Assembly: GCA_022393335.1 (NCBI GenBank)
Contig: JAJEKB010020603.1
Location: 140,383 to 204,382, forward strand
Direction of reading: 5' to 3'
Source: Macrotrachela quadricornifera
Lineage: Eukaryota > Rotifera > Eurotatoria > Philodinida > Philodinidae
DNA: 64,000 nt
Shown piece by piece: positions 1 through 12,719 of this stretch (position 1 is its first letter; each line of letters opens with the position of its first letter). Below the pieces are notes generated by a model. That model saw only the letters and a list, made by a program, of their open reading frames with translations. It was not told the DNA's origin and ran no database searches. The translations under genes and the position numbers were made by a program.

Positions 1-88
1 TCAATTTTTGCAATTTTGATCCGAATTGCCCCAACTGAGTGTATATGGAATCAACATCGGGATGGTAAAATATGATACTCAATACCAT

Positions 89-1068
89 TAACGTCTTGTG
101 TGAAAGTTTCTGGACAAAATACTTGTTCTTTTTTGACCCCTCCAAAGTTGCTTTATATGAATGACAAAAGATGGATAAGGAGCAGAATTTGGTGATCTTT
201 CCAAATATGAGTTCAGAAATCCTGAGTCTATTTCTGTTTTCAAGCGATGAGAGAATCTTTGAAAGGCATGAAAAAATTGTTTGGATTAAGTGACGAAACG
301 AAGCTGCTTGACAATATATGCTTTCTTTTTGATCTGCTTAATAATGTTGCAGATAAATAAAAATCTATGGATTATAATCAGAATTTTGTGCTCTTTCTGA
401 ATACGGACTCAAAAATTTTGTACTTGATTTTTTAATGGAATGGTGAGCCAAACTTTGAACGTGCAGGAGAACTAGTCTGGTTGATTAAAATGTTGCTCCT
501 TGCTTCTGTCTCAAGTCCCTATAAGAACGCACTAAAAGCAGCTGGGTATAGTAGTTTTGTAGAGTGGGCAGTGCTCTACCAAATGAAATGTCGAACTCTA
601 ATCTAGCCCCTTACACAAGTGAAACTATGAGCGTTTTTTTCAGAAACTATTTTTACGTGAGATTGATTATGGTGAAAAACTACATTTATGAAAGACTAGG
701 GTAAATTGAAAACAAAGATTAAGCTACTTAATATGACAACAAAACGAAATTTAAAAAATGCATTTTATAGGGCAGAATTTACTCTACGATCTGATATATG
801 AACGAAAGTTTCAACCTCCAGTTTCAAATCACAATAGTAAAGATATGAAAATGTACGAAAAATATTTCCGTCCAAACAATTTTTTCATGCCTTTCAAAGA
901 TTCTTTCACTGTTTGTAAACAAAAATAGACAGAGAATTTCTGAACTTATATTTGGAAAGAGCATTAAATTCTGCTCCTTATCCATCTTTTCTCATTCATA
1001 TAGAACAACTTTGGAGGGGTCAAAAATGAACAAGTGTTTTGTCCAAAAATTTTCGCACAGGACGTTAA
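89..1068. repeat. Foldback repeat with ~196-bp inverted arms
   Basis: The left arm (89-284) returns in reverse complement at 872-1068; both carry the words GACCCCTCCAAAG and TTCATGCCTTTCAAAGATTC in opposite orientation. The arms are imperfect (roughly 80% by eye), with several small indels. The loop 285-871 has no recognisable gene. The short open frame at 964-1212 on the minus strand lies in the arm and is not credited as a gene. Probably a non-autonomous foldback transposon; ends approximate, no target duplication identified. Confidence 0.65.
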
Positions 1069-2834
1069 GACCGACCGATTACACATAATGAAACATGTAA
1101 ATTTTATCATAAAACACAAATTCGCAACATGATTCAACACAAGGAATGATCTCAAAAATAAAAAAGACTCTATTGCATGTTTTGAAAAACAAAAGATAAA
1201 CACTTCTTTCACTTCACAAGTTTCTTAACAACTGTTTCTTTTGAATATTCTTTCCAAGTAAAAACAATTGTCTTTTAGTTTATCCAAAATTCTTCAGTCA
1301 TTTCTTTGCTTACAGTATATAATGAAGAATCATTCAATATATCCCTTTCTTATTCTAGATATTTCATCACTACCATATATACTAAATAACCTACAAAGAC
1401 AAGAGAGCAACCCATTCGGATACATTTTCAGGTTAAATTCAGGTTTGAATTTTTCTATGCAGATTCTTCATATGACCTGATTATTCACACCCATAATTAC
1501 GATGAAATTCAGATTATGGTAGTTATCATTAATACTCACTCTTATTTTGTATTGCTTCAGGAAATACATTTATGCAATAGCATATTTACAATATCTTCAG
1601 TACATATTTTTATTTTTTATGGGATAACAATATTCTAGAAAGGAATAGTAATATCATCAACTGCATTATCACATAGTTATATATCTATCTCTATAATCTG
1701 ACAATAGAACGTATATGCATGTATGTATGTAAATAGAAATGCTATGTAATGTTCGATATTCACCATTAATATACATTTTCCCTACTATATACGAACGCGT
1801 AATACATTTCAAAGCCCATTTTCTCTCTTTGTATCAATCCGTACTTTTTTCCTTTTTATTCTTCATTTCCACACAGACAATATGTCAAAAAAGTAGAAAT
1901 ACAAATTCTTTTTAGGTGATTATTTCCATATAAATTAAAATGATTTTACTATTAACTATAAAACTAGATATAACCCAAACTCACACTGTTTGGATTTCGA
2001 TATTAAGTTTACCCTAATGAATTTGTGCTTAGGTCTTTTTCTAATTATCACCTGGATATGCAAAAACTGATGTCTTCTGTATTCACATCGAAGAAGAGAA
2101 AGCTTTGTGCATTTCATATCAGCATGTAACTAAGACGAAATCAAACATGACTCCTCAATAAAATTTAGACAACCAACCCACACTGTCCAATAGTTTGGGT
2201 GTGGGTTTCATGCATGCCTAACTTTAATACATCTAGTAAATTTAATGAACCTATATATTTTACTACAATGACAATATTTAGAAAAAAATTATATTCAAAA
2301 ATTCATACCATTCTATCTCACCGGAATAATCTCTTTATGATGAACATTGAATTTTCAATATTGTAGTTTACGTTTAAATGCAACATTCAAGCTTACACAA
2401 AAGAAAAATTTAACTTTTATCATATTATTTATTATTTTCATAATATTCATTAATAAAGCAATTATTTTTACCAATTTCCTAAAAAAGCTATGCTTACTGT
2501 TCCGCACACCTTCTTCTCTCATAATTTTATCCACTCCCTGAAACACATTTCTCATCCTCGACCTTAAAATAATATTAAATTAATATAAAAGAATTACATT
2601 ATCGTCCCAATTTAATTTAAATTAGTTTATCTATCCAGCTTTTATGCAAACTGAAGAACGATCTGTTTAATTCGTATCCACATCCAGATAGTGACGGCTA
2701 ATTGTTTAAATTCACCACCCCTCTCACATCCGCATTTTTTATTATAGCACGACGAATGAAAACTTCACGAAAATACACGGGACATTGGCAAATCCGAAAA
2801 AAGTCTAAAAAAAATCATAAAATTATCAATGTCT
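1069..2834. other. Gene-free AT-rich stretch
   Basis: No long open frame, RNA gene or clear repeat is visible. Only short incidental frames occur (for example 1268-1480 and 2347-2541). It separates the first foldback from the satellite array. Confidence 0.5.
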
Positions 2835-5630
2835 CACACACATACATTGGTGATATTACAGTTCATCTCTTATACTCACTTCGAAACAAACATTGCCACT
2901 CATTTTCATTCTCGAAAATCATATCACAAACTAACATTACTTATCATACTTCTGTTCACTTCTTTTGCTCACTTCGAACCAAACGTTTTCATTTACTCTC
3001 ATCATCGAACATCATATCGCAAACGAACATTCGTCAAAATATTTCTCCACACATCTTTTATTTACTTCAAACCAAACGTTGCCATTCACTCTCATTATCG
3101 AACTTCACATCACAAACGAATATTAATCAAAAGATTTCTGCTCATCGCTTTTCCTCACTCCGAATCAAATTTTCCCACTCACTCTCATCATCGAACATCG
3201 CATCACAAACGAACGTTACTTATTATACTTCTATCCACCTATTTCGCTCACTTCGAATCAAATGTTGCCATTTACTCTCATCATCGAACATCACATCACA
3301 AACCAACATTACTTATCAAAGTTCTGTTCACCTGGTTTGCTCACTTCGAACCAAACGTCGCTCACTCTCACCATCGAACATCACATCACAAACGAACGTT
3401 ACTTATTATACTTCCGTTCATTTCTTTTGCTCACTTCGAATCAAACGTTGCCACCCACTCACATCATCGAACATCACACCACAGACCTACATTCCCCATA
3501 AGAGTTCTGTTCACCTTTTTTCTTCACTTCGAACCGAATATTGCCACGCATTCTCATCATCGAACATCACATCACAAACGAATATTATTTACCATACTTC
3601 TGTTCAACTCTTTTCCTCACTTCGAATCGAACCTTGTCACTCACTCTCATCATCAAATATAGCATCACAAAGGAACATCACTCAAAAGACTTCTGTTTAC
3701 CTCTTTTGTTCGCGGAAAACTAAACATTGCCGCTCATTCTCAACATCGAACATCACATCATAAACCAACATTACTGAATATACTTCTGTTTACCTCTTTT
3801 GTTCACTTCGAACCAAGCATTGCCACTCACTCTCATCACTAAACATACCATCACGAACGAATATTACTTATCATACTCGTGTTCACCTCTTTTGCTTATT
3901 TCGAACCAAACGTTGCGACCCACTCTCATCATCGGACATCACATCACAAACGAATATTACTTACCATACTTCTGTTCAACTCTTTTCCTCACTTCGAATC
4001 GAACGTTGTCACTCACTCTCATCATCAAATATAGCATCACAAAGGAACATCACACAAAAGACTTCTGTTCACCTCTTTTGTTCACTGCGAACCAAACATT
4101 GCCACTCATTCTCAACATCGAACATCACATCACAAACGAACGTTACTTATCATACTTCTATCCACCTCTTCCCCTCACTTCGAATCAAACGTTGCCACTC
4201 ACTCTCATCATCAAACATGCCATCACAAACCAACATTACTTAATATACTTCTGTTCACTTCTTTTGCTAACTTCGAGCCAAACATTGCCGCTCATCCTCA
4301 ACATCGAATATCACATCACAATCCAACATTACTTACCACACTTCTGTTCAACTCTTTTGTTAACTTCGAACCAAACGTTGTCGCTTACTCTCATGATCGA
4401 ACATCACATCACAAACGAACATTACTCAAAAGACTTCCGTTCATTTCTTTTTATCACTTCGAACGAAGCTTTGCCACCTACTCTCATCATCTAACATCAC
4501 ATTACAAACGAACATTACTTACGATACTTCTGTTCACCTTTTTTCTTCACTTCGAACCAAAGGTTGCCATGCACTCTCATCGTCGAACATCACATCACAA
4601 ACGAACGTTACTCATCATACTTCTATCCACCTCTTTCGCTCACTTCGAATCAAATGTTGCCATCTACTTTCATCATCGAACATCACATCACAAACCAACA
4701 TTACTTATCAAACTTTTGTTCACCCGTTTTGCTCACTTTGAACCAAAAGTCGCTCACTCTCATCATCGAACATCACATCACAACCGAACATTACTTATCA
4801 TACTTCCGTTCATTTCTTTTGCTCACTTCGAATCAAACATTGCCACCCACTCTCATCATCGAACATCACATCACAAACGAACGCTACTCAGAAGACTTCT
4901 GTTCACCTGGTTTGTTAACTTCGAACCAAACGTTGCCACTCATTCTCATCATCGAACATCACATCAGAAACGAACATTACTTATCATACTTCTGTCCACC
5001 TCTTTTGCTTACTTCGTACCAAATATTGTCATCTACTCTCATCATTGAACTTCACATCACAAACCAACATTACTTATCATACGTCTGTTCACCCGTTTGG
5101 CACACTTCGAACCAAACGTTGTCACGTACTCTCATCATCGAACATCACATCACAAACGAAAGTTACTTATCATAGTTCTGTTTACCTGTTTTTCTCACTT
5201 CGAATCAAACGTTGCCACTCACTCTCATCATCGAACATCACATCACAAACGAACGTTACTTATTATACTTCTATCCACCTCTTTCGCTCACTTCGAATCG
5301 AATGTTGCCATTTACTCTCATCATCGAACATCACATCACAAACCAACATTACTTATCAAAGTTCTGTTCACCTGGTTTGCTCACTTCGAACCAAACGTCG
5401 CTCACTCTCACCATCGAACATCACATCACAAACGAACATTACTTATCATACTTCTGTTCACCTCTTTTGCTTGCTGCGTACCAAATGTTGCCATCCACTC
5501 TCATCATTGAACATCACATTACAAACGAAGATTAATTATAATAATTCTGTTTACCGATTTTTATCATTTCGAACCAAACATTACGACTCATTCGCTTCAT
5601 TGAATATCACACCATAAATGATTTTAATCA
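2835..5630 (+). repeat. 93-bp satellite array, ~30 units, open in three frames
   Basis: A unit of about 93 bp containing CACTTCGAACCAAACGTTG and CATCGAACATCACATCACAA is repeated head to tail about 30 times. The plus strand is very poor in G (about 7 per unit, four of them in CpG), so TAG and TGA are rare; 93 is divisible by three, so long frames run through many units. Frames at 2702-3763, 2829-3662 and 3799-4494 lie in the three different forward phases, and the two long ones overlap. One unit type is exactly 3 bp shorter (near 3355 and 5395) and keeps phase. Most of these frames begin at TTG or another non-ATG codon. I regard it as a satellite whose composition permits open frames, not as an established gene; a repeat protein is not excluded. 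Confidence 0.85.
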
Positions 5631-8600
5631 CATGTTGCAGGATTGCGGTCAATTATTTGTAGGATTATTCATGGGAAGCGTATAGGCTCATTGGCAGCTC
5701 GAAGTGTATGAGGTATGTAAATATGCTGAACCAATACTGTATTAAGGAATTTAGAAATTTTCTGTGAATGCTTTAGTTATTGTGCTAGATTTCAATATGA
5801 AGTAGGAAATGGATAGCTGGAATCATCTTTATGTTCATCTATTTGACTCGTGACGTGAAAGTTTGTAAAGTATGAAACTTATTTTTCATTGCATATTAAA
5901 GGGGTCATATGAATGAATATTTTCACTTATTTAATTCATTTTTTATCATACGATGCATGGTAAACACAATTGATTAATGATCGGATGACAAAAGAATAAT
6001 GATAACGTTTGTTAAAAGGACTAAATTCATTTATTTTGATTTTCTTTAAGATATTGGAAGCAATTCAGTTAATGCTTGCGTATCCCACAAATAACAAATA
6101 GAGATAACTCGTTTTGTGTTCTACTATAGTGATTCTGGAGAAATCAGACCATGAAGTTTTTAAATAATAAAAATACCTCGTGATAAATAAATAATCGTAT
6201 GTAAATCATTTTATTAGCCTATGTTTTCTTCTCATTTATAAAGGATAAGGAAATTTGACTGTTCGCTAAGAATATAGCGTACGAACGAGTCACAAGATGG
6301 TTGTGTTCCTTTGTTTTGATCGCATGGATAATTATTATATGAGTTGGCAAACTAATAGGAGTTTATATCACAGTGAAACAATGCATATTAAAGTTTCATT
6401 CATCTTTTTTTCGATATCTCGCTGAAAGAAAACGAATGGTTACGTTCATCAAAGATTACATCCGAAAGGTTTTGTTTTCATCAATCTTATGTTAATCTAA
6501 CATTCTCATCTGATAAGGGTATTATCTATCTGTAATATTGATCGAAGATCATATAACTCATGAACGACCATGACTGGAATTTTATCCGTCTATTTTTGGA
6601 ACATGTTGCAGAGATATATGACTTATGTAGCTTTTCGCACAATGTATTGTAAATGAATCAATTTTCGAAAAAAATTTTATTCATTTATTTTAACTTGTGT
6701 GAAAATAAATGTGAGCATCAATAATGTGATGAATGATCACAAGATTAATGAATGAAATTCATGAGAAGTTTATGCTTATATTTCGTGGGTTAGTAAATCG
6801 AATCTCTGAGTCATTGATTCTCAGAAAGAGATTATATGGTATATTGATAAATATTTGCCAATCGTCCGGCCTCCAATGCCTGTGTTCATTGATGTGGTAT
6901 CGATTGAATAAAGGTGTGAAACATGTTAACATTTGGAACCTGACGCAATGAATGATCGATCATAATTCTTGTAATAGTCATCATTATATATTCCACTGGC
7001 ATTGTACCGAATATTTCAACTCATTGAGTTGTTCGATGATTATACGGAAACAAAATCATTATTATCTGTGATGTTTTGTTCAACTGATTTATTTAAACCG
7101 ATGCATCATTTTCGAGTGATGATAGTGATAAAAAATTACACGAAAAAGGAATCATTGGGATCCAGTCGTGTTGTTCCTTGATTTCAATTATTGGCGACAG
7201 ATATATAGCTTCCTGTTAAACAATGAAGATTACATATCAAATGTATGACAATTTTCCATGTATCGTCAAAATTTAGTCCATCTATTATACCGACCTGAAC
7301 TGAATGACTCAAAAATAGTTCGTTTTTACGAATCACCGATTAAATGAATCAGAATGATCTCCAGTAGATTCTATTGATCTATTTTATCTGTAATAACCTA
7401 AATATTTTTGTCGAGTAATTCATCGATACTCTCACATGAAATATGAACTATTCGAAAAGTGCCAATGATTATATTCATTTATGAAAGCCATTTAAAAAAA
7501 AACTTGGTAAACTGGCAAGCAACAAGAGAATAGCATGCTAAATGAATCAATTGAATCAAGGTTTTGTCCGCTTATTTTCATTGACTCTAATACTAAGCTG
7601 CAAGTGTCATCTGTTGTTTGACGACTGTATGAAAAATAGTTAATCATAACGACACTTGTGACATTTGGTGCAAACGTATTATTGAAAAATTTTGCCTTTT
7701 GGAAAACAAATCGTTGAATTTACTGCAACGATTTAAGATCACATCACAGATGAATAACATTTAGGACGTTGAAGTTCACCTATCACTTTCTCTATGAATA
7801 GAAATTAGGAATTGTTCCATCATCTCGTAGTCGACAGATGGATTGAATGAAGATAACGGCCACCAATATTCGGCTCAACTATTACTCTGACTTCATATAC
7901 CAATCCTGCTACGATTTACTATGGGTAAATCATCGGATATATGATTTCGCATGACAATAGATGTATTCATCTACTTTGTTCTGTCTGACGCTAATGCTTA
8001 AAAAGATGCTTTATTGATCAGTGAACACTGAAGAAATAAAATAATTTCACGGAGTCGTCGACCAGATTCATCGAATTCTTGATACTCTAAATCAAAATAC
8101 TGAGTAATCACAAACTCATGAAGAGTATGCAAGAGGACTTTATAAGCTGTTTATTAAGAGTCATATGAAAGACTCGAAACAAATCGGATAATGACTAGGG
8201 CATAACTAAATTGCAAGTTGTAAATACATCGTGTACAGATATTGTTGACACTAAATACTATCTGGAAAGTAAACAATACCATCGGTTCATGGTAAAGATG
8301 CTCGAATTTTGGCTGATAAAACATCATTTCGATAACGCTAAATGTTGCTTATCACATTTCTATCCAAGACAACTATCGGCGATACACATATGATCATATC
8401 ATCTCTTAATATTGATCTAATATACCTGTCTATCCTCTTTTCTTTCATGTGTCTTAGTCCTATAATAATCTCAAGTGTTCTCAGCTCTTGTTCTCTTCAT
8501 TCTGTTGAATCTATGACTAATATTGATTAAGTTAATCCTATTAAAGCAAAGCAAAGAGATATGACCAAGAGAAAAAAAGTGAAAATTCCATATTCCAACA

Positions 8601-8718
8601 TGCTACAATGCACTTTAAGGCTGTTTCAATATTATCTTCGAAATGTTATTATGTATTTAGAGTTTACTACAAATGGGTGTCATGAGAATACCAGTTTGAT
8701 ATCATTTAAAATACATCT
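5631..8718. other. Gene-free stretch
   Basis: About 3 kb of AT-rich sequence with scattered words such as GAATGAATCA and ATTCATTT but no coherent repeat. Short open frames (6733-6951, 8211-8393, 8342-8530) have no recognisable protein character. Confidence 0.5.
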
Positions 8719-9056
8719 ATTTCAAAAAAGCTATTAGTGTAATCATTGAGGCATCAAAAATGAGAAACACGATATAACTGTTTTCCCATCCTCACAATAA
8801 GACAGTAGATTTACTGAGGCTATTTCTGTCATGGCCTGTAATAGTCTCTAGCCAGCATGTGCCGCGGTGTGTGACACTCTCTGGCTAGCGTCTGTCACGG
8901 TAAGTGGGGAGGGCTGGGAGTGGGTCCAAATTTTTCCCTCTATACATTTCAATACTTCTTTTGGATCGTGTTTCACAAAAAGGCAAAATACTTCATCGTA
9001 CTTGTTCTTACTTCAAGTTGGAGTATAAGTGAAGTATGATGAAATATTTTGCCTGA
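8719..9056. repeat. Dispersed repeat copy plus short hairpin
   Basis: The segment 8719-8975 resembles 16210-16575, sharing the order of an AAAAAGCT-GTTAGTGTAAT-like block, a TGTCACG block, and CCTATACACTTCAATAC followed by CGTGTTTCACAAA. Directly after it, 8981-9053 folds on itself: AGGCAAAATACTTCATCGTAC pairs with its near reverse complement ending AAATATTTTGCCT. Family unknown. Confidence 0.5.
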
Positions 9057-9364
9057 TTTTGGAATGGACAACGTTGTTTTTACTTCGACGCAAATACTTG
9101 CAGTTCGTTCAATGATTCAAAACCATATATAAAACGAATGATCATAATAGCGTTTACCACATGTGGCACAAGTATTCTATCGAACAGTTTTGTTCACGGG
9201 CTAGAGAACATATCCAATTGATAACTTTCGTTCAAGCTCATCTTTCGTTCATAGACAGGGCTTATAGTGTAGATAAAAACTGTAAAACAGTTTGGCCAAT
9301 TAGACCTTTCTTCCTGAGTTATGATCGTTTCAGTGAATTTTCAGCCTATCACAGGGTATTACAA

Positions 9365-10440
9365 AATAATAGGAAAAAAACTTCAGCAAATAATTTCTAT
9401 CTGAAAATTTCCCGGATAATAGACTTCATGGTCATTATTATATCCTAAAAGCTTCAGCTCAAACAAATGATTCTCCGCCGAGATAAGACATTTGCAAAAA
9501 CCACTACTGTCTCACAATAGCTCCGAAAATAGGCCATTTTTGAGAAATGGTATTAATAAAGGCCAAACAAAACGTCGAGAAAAAAATATCGAATAATAAA
9601 AATACCGAAAAAAAACATCGAATGGTAGAAACATCGAAGGATAGTTATGTTGAAAAAAAATGTTGAAAATTTGGACATAAAATATAGATGTGTGTGCGAA
9701 GTACAGTTCAGAAACATATTGAGTAACACTTGGTTAGCAGGTCATGGAGCAAGATAGGGTTAATCTCGAGAAAGAAAAAGTGGATTTAAGATCTAGTTAG
9801 ATATTCATGGAGTACAGTGGTTGATCTAGGAAATGCGGCGAGGACGGCTGCATGGTCTTTTGACGAAAAATATTCATTTTCTTCCAGCACAAAGTTTTTT
9901 GCTCTTCGTACTCCCATTGACAAATTTTGCTTCACTGTGCCACATCCCATGGAGAGGTTTTCTGAACTCGTTCCTGATAGAGTCAGATGAGTCTATTTAG
10001 CTTCATTTTGATCATGAAAATCTATTAAAATCTCTTAGGATCAATGGTTCTAGAAGTGGTGTTTTTAGTCTTTGTTTGACTGGTTAGAGATAGAGAGCAT
10101 AGACTAACAGTATACAAATTTTAAACTAGAAAGAAGATAGGATACAGCACAGTATTATCTTACAGGATTCTAGTACGAATGTAGGCATAAATTTTATCGT
10201 GATTTACATTCACAAGTTTTTCAGCATTTTGACACATTCGATATTTTTCTTCTACCTTTTTTATGTCGATGTTTTCTCTTTCGACATTTTTTGTTTCGGC
10301 CTTTTCTATGCATGCCTTTTTGAGATATCGCATATTTTAAGAAAAACCTATCCGTCTGAGCTGAAACTTTCAGGATATAATAGGATCATGAAGTCTATTC
10401 GAAGAAAAGAGTTAGTAATTTCTTTTAAGAACCAAACTCA
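9365..10440. repeat. Foldback repeat with CGATATTTTT-word minisatellite arms
   Basis: Left-arm sequence near 9413-9470 (AATAGACTTCATGGTC, TATATCCTAAAAGCTTCAGCTC) returns reverse-complemented near 10340-10405. Inside, 9570-9665 is a degenerate run of AAAAATATCGAA-like words and 10205-10335 is the same run on the other strand (TTCGACATTTTTT). The open frames at 9161-9448 and 10199-10450 lie in these repeats and are not called. Related blocks occur near 23340-23610 and in the palindrome at 24571-25204. Confidence 0.55.
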
Positions 10441-10811
10441 TCAATACTAGAAAAGGTAGCCCTTTGACTACCACGCAAAACTAATCTTTCCCTATAGAGA
10501 AAAGCAAATGAAATGCTTTCTTTCAAATAAACTTCCTTTTTTCTTGGTATTGTTTAACTCAGATCATCAAGACGTTTCATTGTACATTGGAATCATTTGT
10601 TTGAATTCTTGGGAAACAATAGATTTTTGTGTGTATCTCTTCAATATAGATCATTTACAGTTCCTCAAAAATTTTGATGTAATTATATGAAAATGAATAT
10701 GCTATATCATCTTATAACTCATATGTTGTTAAAATTAGTCTTTTGTTTTCATTTTTTTAAGGATTTATCACCACTGGTTTTTATGAAGTTATAACAAACA
10801 ATTTGAATTAT

Positions 10812-10940
10812 CTTGAGGGTGAGGGTGAGGGTGTGAGGGGTGAGATTATGGGTGTGGGTGAGGGTGAGGGGTGAGGTTATGAGTGTGGGTGAGGGCGTAA
10901 GAAGTGAGGGGTTTGAGAGTGGGTGAGGGTGAGGGCGTCG
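10812..10940 (+). repeat. G-rich GGGTGA/TGTGGG-like tandem array
   Basis: About 130 bp of GAGGGTGAGGGTGTGAGGGG-type sequence with no C on the plus strand until its end. It resembles, but is not identical to, a degenerate hexanucleotide telomere-type repeat; GGGTGTGGGTGAGG occurs inside. It abuts the 14-bp array. Confidence 0.75.
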
Positions 10941-10948
10941 AAGAACTG

Positions 10949-11249
10949 GTGCCTGTAGGCTGCATCCTGTAGACAGCATCCTGCAGGCAGCATGCTATAG
11001 ACAGCATCCTGCAGGCAGCATGCTATAGACAGCATCCTGCAGGCAGCATCCTGCAGGCAGCATCCTGTACACAGCATCCTGCAGGCAGCATCCTGTACAC
11101 AGCATCCTGCAGGCAGCATCCTGTGCACAGCATCCGGCAGGCAGCATCCCGCAGGCAGCATCCTGCAGGCAGCATCCTGGAGGCAGCATTCTGCAGGGCG
11201 CATCCTGTAGACAGCAACCTGCAGGCAGCATCCTATAGTAGCATCCTTA
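10949..11249. repeat. 14-bp tandem array (CAGCATCCTGCAGG)
   Basis: About 21 copies of a 14-bp unit, CAGCATCCTGCAGG with variants CAGCATCCTGTACA, CAGCATCCTGTAGA and CAGCATGCTATAGA. Because 14 is not a multiple of three, all three minus-strand frames read cysteine-rich repeats of the same unit; these frames are by-products of the array. Confidence 0.85.
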
Positions 11250-11662
11250 ATCTATCATATAGTAATAGTTGAAAAGTTGAATAGTTGAAAAGTTGAATAG
11301 TTGAAAAGTTGAAAACTCGAATACTCTAGTATTAAAACTTTTAATAGTTGAATAGTTGAATAGTTGAAAACTCGAATACTCTAGTATTAAAACTTTTAAT
11401 AGTTGAATAGTTGAATAGTTGAAAAGTTGAAAACTTGAATACTCTAGTATTAAAACTTTTAATAGTTGAATAGTTGAATAGTTGAAAAGTTGAAAACTCG
11501 AGTATTAAAACTTTTAAAAGTTGAATAGTTGAAAAGTTGAAAACTCGAATACTCGAGTATTAAAACTTTTAAAAGTTGAATAGTTGAAAACTCGAGTGCT
11601 CGAGTATTAAAAGTTGAAAACTCGAATAAAGTTTTAATACTCGAACCGAGTTAACGAGTTCT
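11250..11662. repeat. AT-rich tandem array (AGTTGAATAGTTGAAA)
   Basis: Short-period repetition of ATAGTTGAAAAGTTGA is organised into larger units of about 55-66 bp containing AACTCGAATACTCTAGTATT and AAAACTTTTAATAGTTG. The ACTCGAGTATT core is palindromic. Third member of a contiguous cluster of unrelated simple arrays. Confidence 0.8.
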
Positions 11663-12013
11663 ACACTACTGAAAAATCGAGAAGTATTGATAATGAAACC
11701 AATACATGATGTTCTTGATATAAAAAGCCTTGATTTTTGTCGCTACCAAAAGTGCCATCTCTCCCATATTCAGAGTTGATGAACTTGGTTTTTAAAAATG
11801 AAAACCTCTTCGCACCTCACTCTCTTCCTTTGGAACTGAAAACTATTTCGAAGTGAGATTGATCAATAGCGGCATTATGTACGTTTATACAGTTACTATG
11901 CCTTTTGGAACATTTCAAAGATTTCTCAGTTTAATATATACTTTGACTCAGCTCGGTTCGATTCGGTTAAAGACCTTTTTCAATTTGGTTCAGTTCGATT
12001 TTAAAAAGAAATA

Positions 12014-12656
12014 CTAACCGATTCCATCTCTGTCAGCCAAATATAATTGTGCTGCTTGTGCATCGATTCGGTTGTTACCAAGATGCAACGTTGTGAGTGT
12101 CTGCATTAAGTGACTAGGGTGGATATGTAATGAATGAGTAGAGAAGTTGTCTCACCGTATTAGTTTGCAAGGCAATACCCAAATATTGTGCTCCTTGTGA
12201 GCCGATTTGGTTGTCACCAAGATGCAGCGTTGTAAGTGTCTGTGTTAAATAAAGATGGTGAATATGTAATGGATGTGTAGAGAAATTGTCTCACCGTGTT
12301 AGTTTGTAAAGCATTACCCAAATATTGTGCTCCTTTTGCGCCGATTCGGTTGTATTGAAGATGCAGTGTTGTGAGTGTCTGTACTAAGTGAAGATGATGA
12401 ATATGTAACAGATGAGTAGAGAAGTTGTCTCACCGTGTTAGTTTTTAAGGTATTACCCAAATATTGTGCTCCTTGTGCACCGAGTTGATTGTCACCAAGA
12501 TACAACGTTGTGAGTGTCTGTGTGAAGTGAAGATGGTGAATATGCAATGGATGAATAGAGAGGTTGTTTTACCTTGTTATTCTGCAACGAATTTGCTAGA
12601 CGCTTTAGTTGCTGATCGGTGAGTTTGCATCGATTAAGATTTAATTCGATAAATGT
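12014..12656 (-). CDS. RNI-type leucine-rich repeat exons (five 84-bp exons)
   Basis: Five minus-strand exons (12656-12573, 12517-12434, 12378-12295, 12239-12156, 12100-12014) are separated by four GT-AG introns of exactly 55 bp, all phase 0. Each of the first four exons is 84 bp and encodes one 28-residue ribonuclease-inhibitor-type LRR (TLTTLxLGxNQIGxxGAQYL then GxALQTNT). The first is more divergent (TFIELNLNRCKLTDQQ). The last exon loses the pattern after AQLYLAD and ends in TAG within a GGTTCGATTCGG-rich repeat, consistent with truncation by an insertion. LRRs of this type bind proteins; the partner is unknown. The sequence before 12656 is an intron acceptor (TTGTTATAG), so a 5' exon is needed; the F-box exon at 16994-16845 is a candidate. 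Likely a remnant or small member of a large lineage family. Confidence 0.75.
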
Positions 12657-12719
12657 CTATAACAAATTTTTAGTTAGTTTATTCGAACTTCATTCTTAAT
12701 TCAGTTTTTGATAAATAGA

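Noticed and set aside
2835..5630. CRISPR array
   Set aside because: Units are contiguous tandem copies without unique spacers, and the context is eukaryotic.
9161..9448. 95-codon plus-strand frame
   Set aside because: It lies in a dispersed repeat with counterparts near 23340-23610; no conserved protein pattern between the copies.
10877..11231. Cysteine-rich minus-strand open frames
   Set aside because: They are translations of the 14-bp array in three phases; unit length is not a multiple of three and the frames simply cycle.
11945..12010. tRNA-like GGTTCGATTC box B
   Set aside because: No box A or cloverleaf at the proper distance; the same words belong to the MITE family at 46192-46309.
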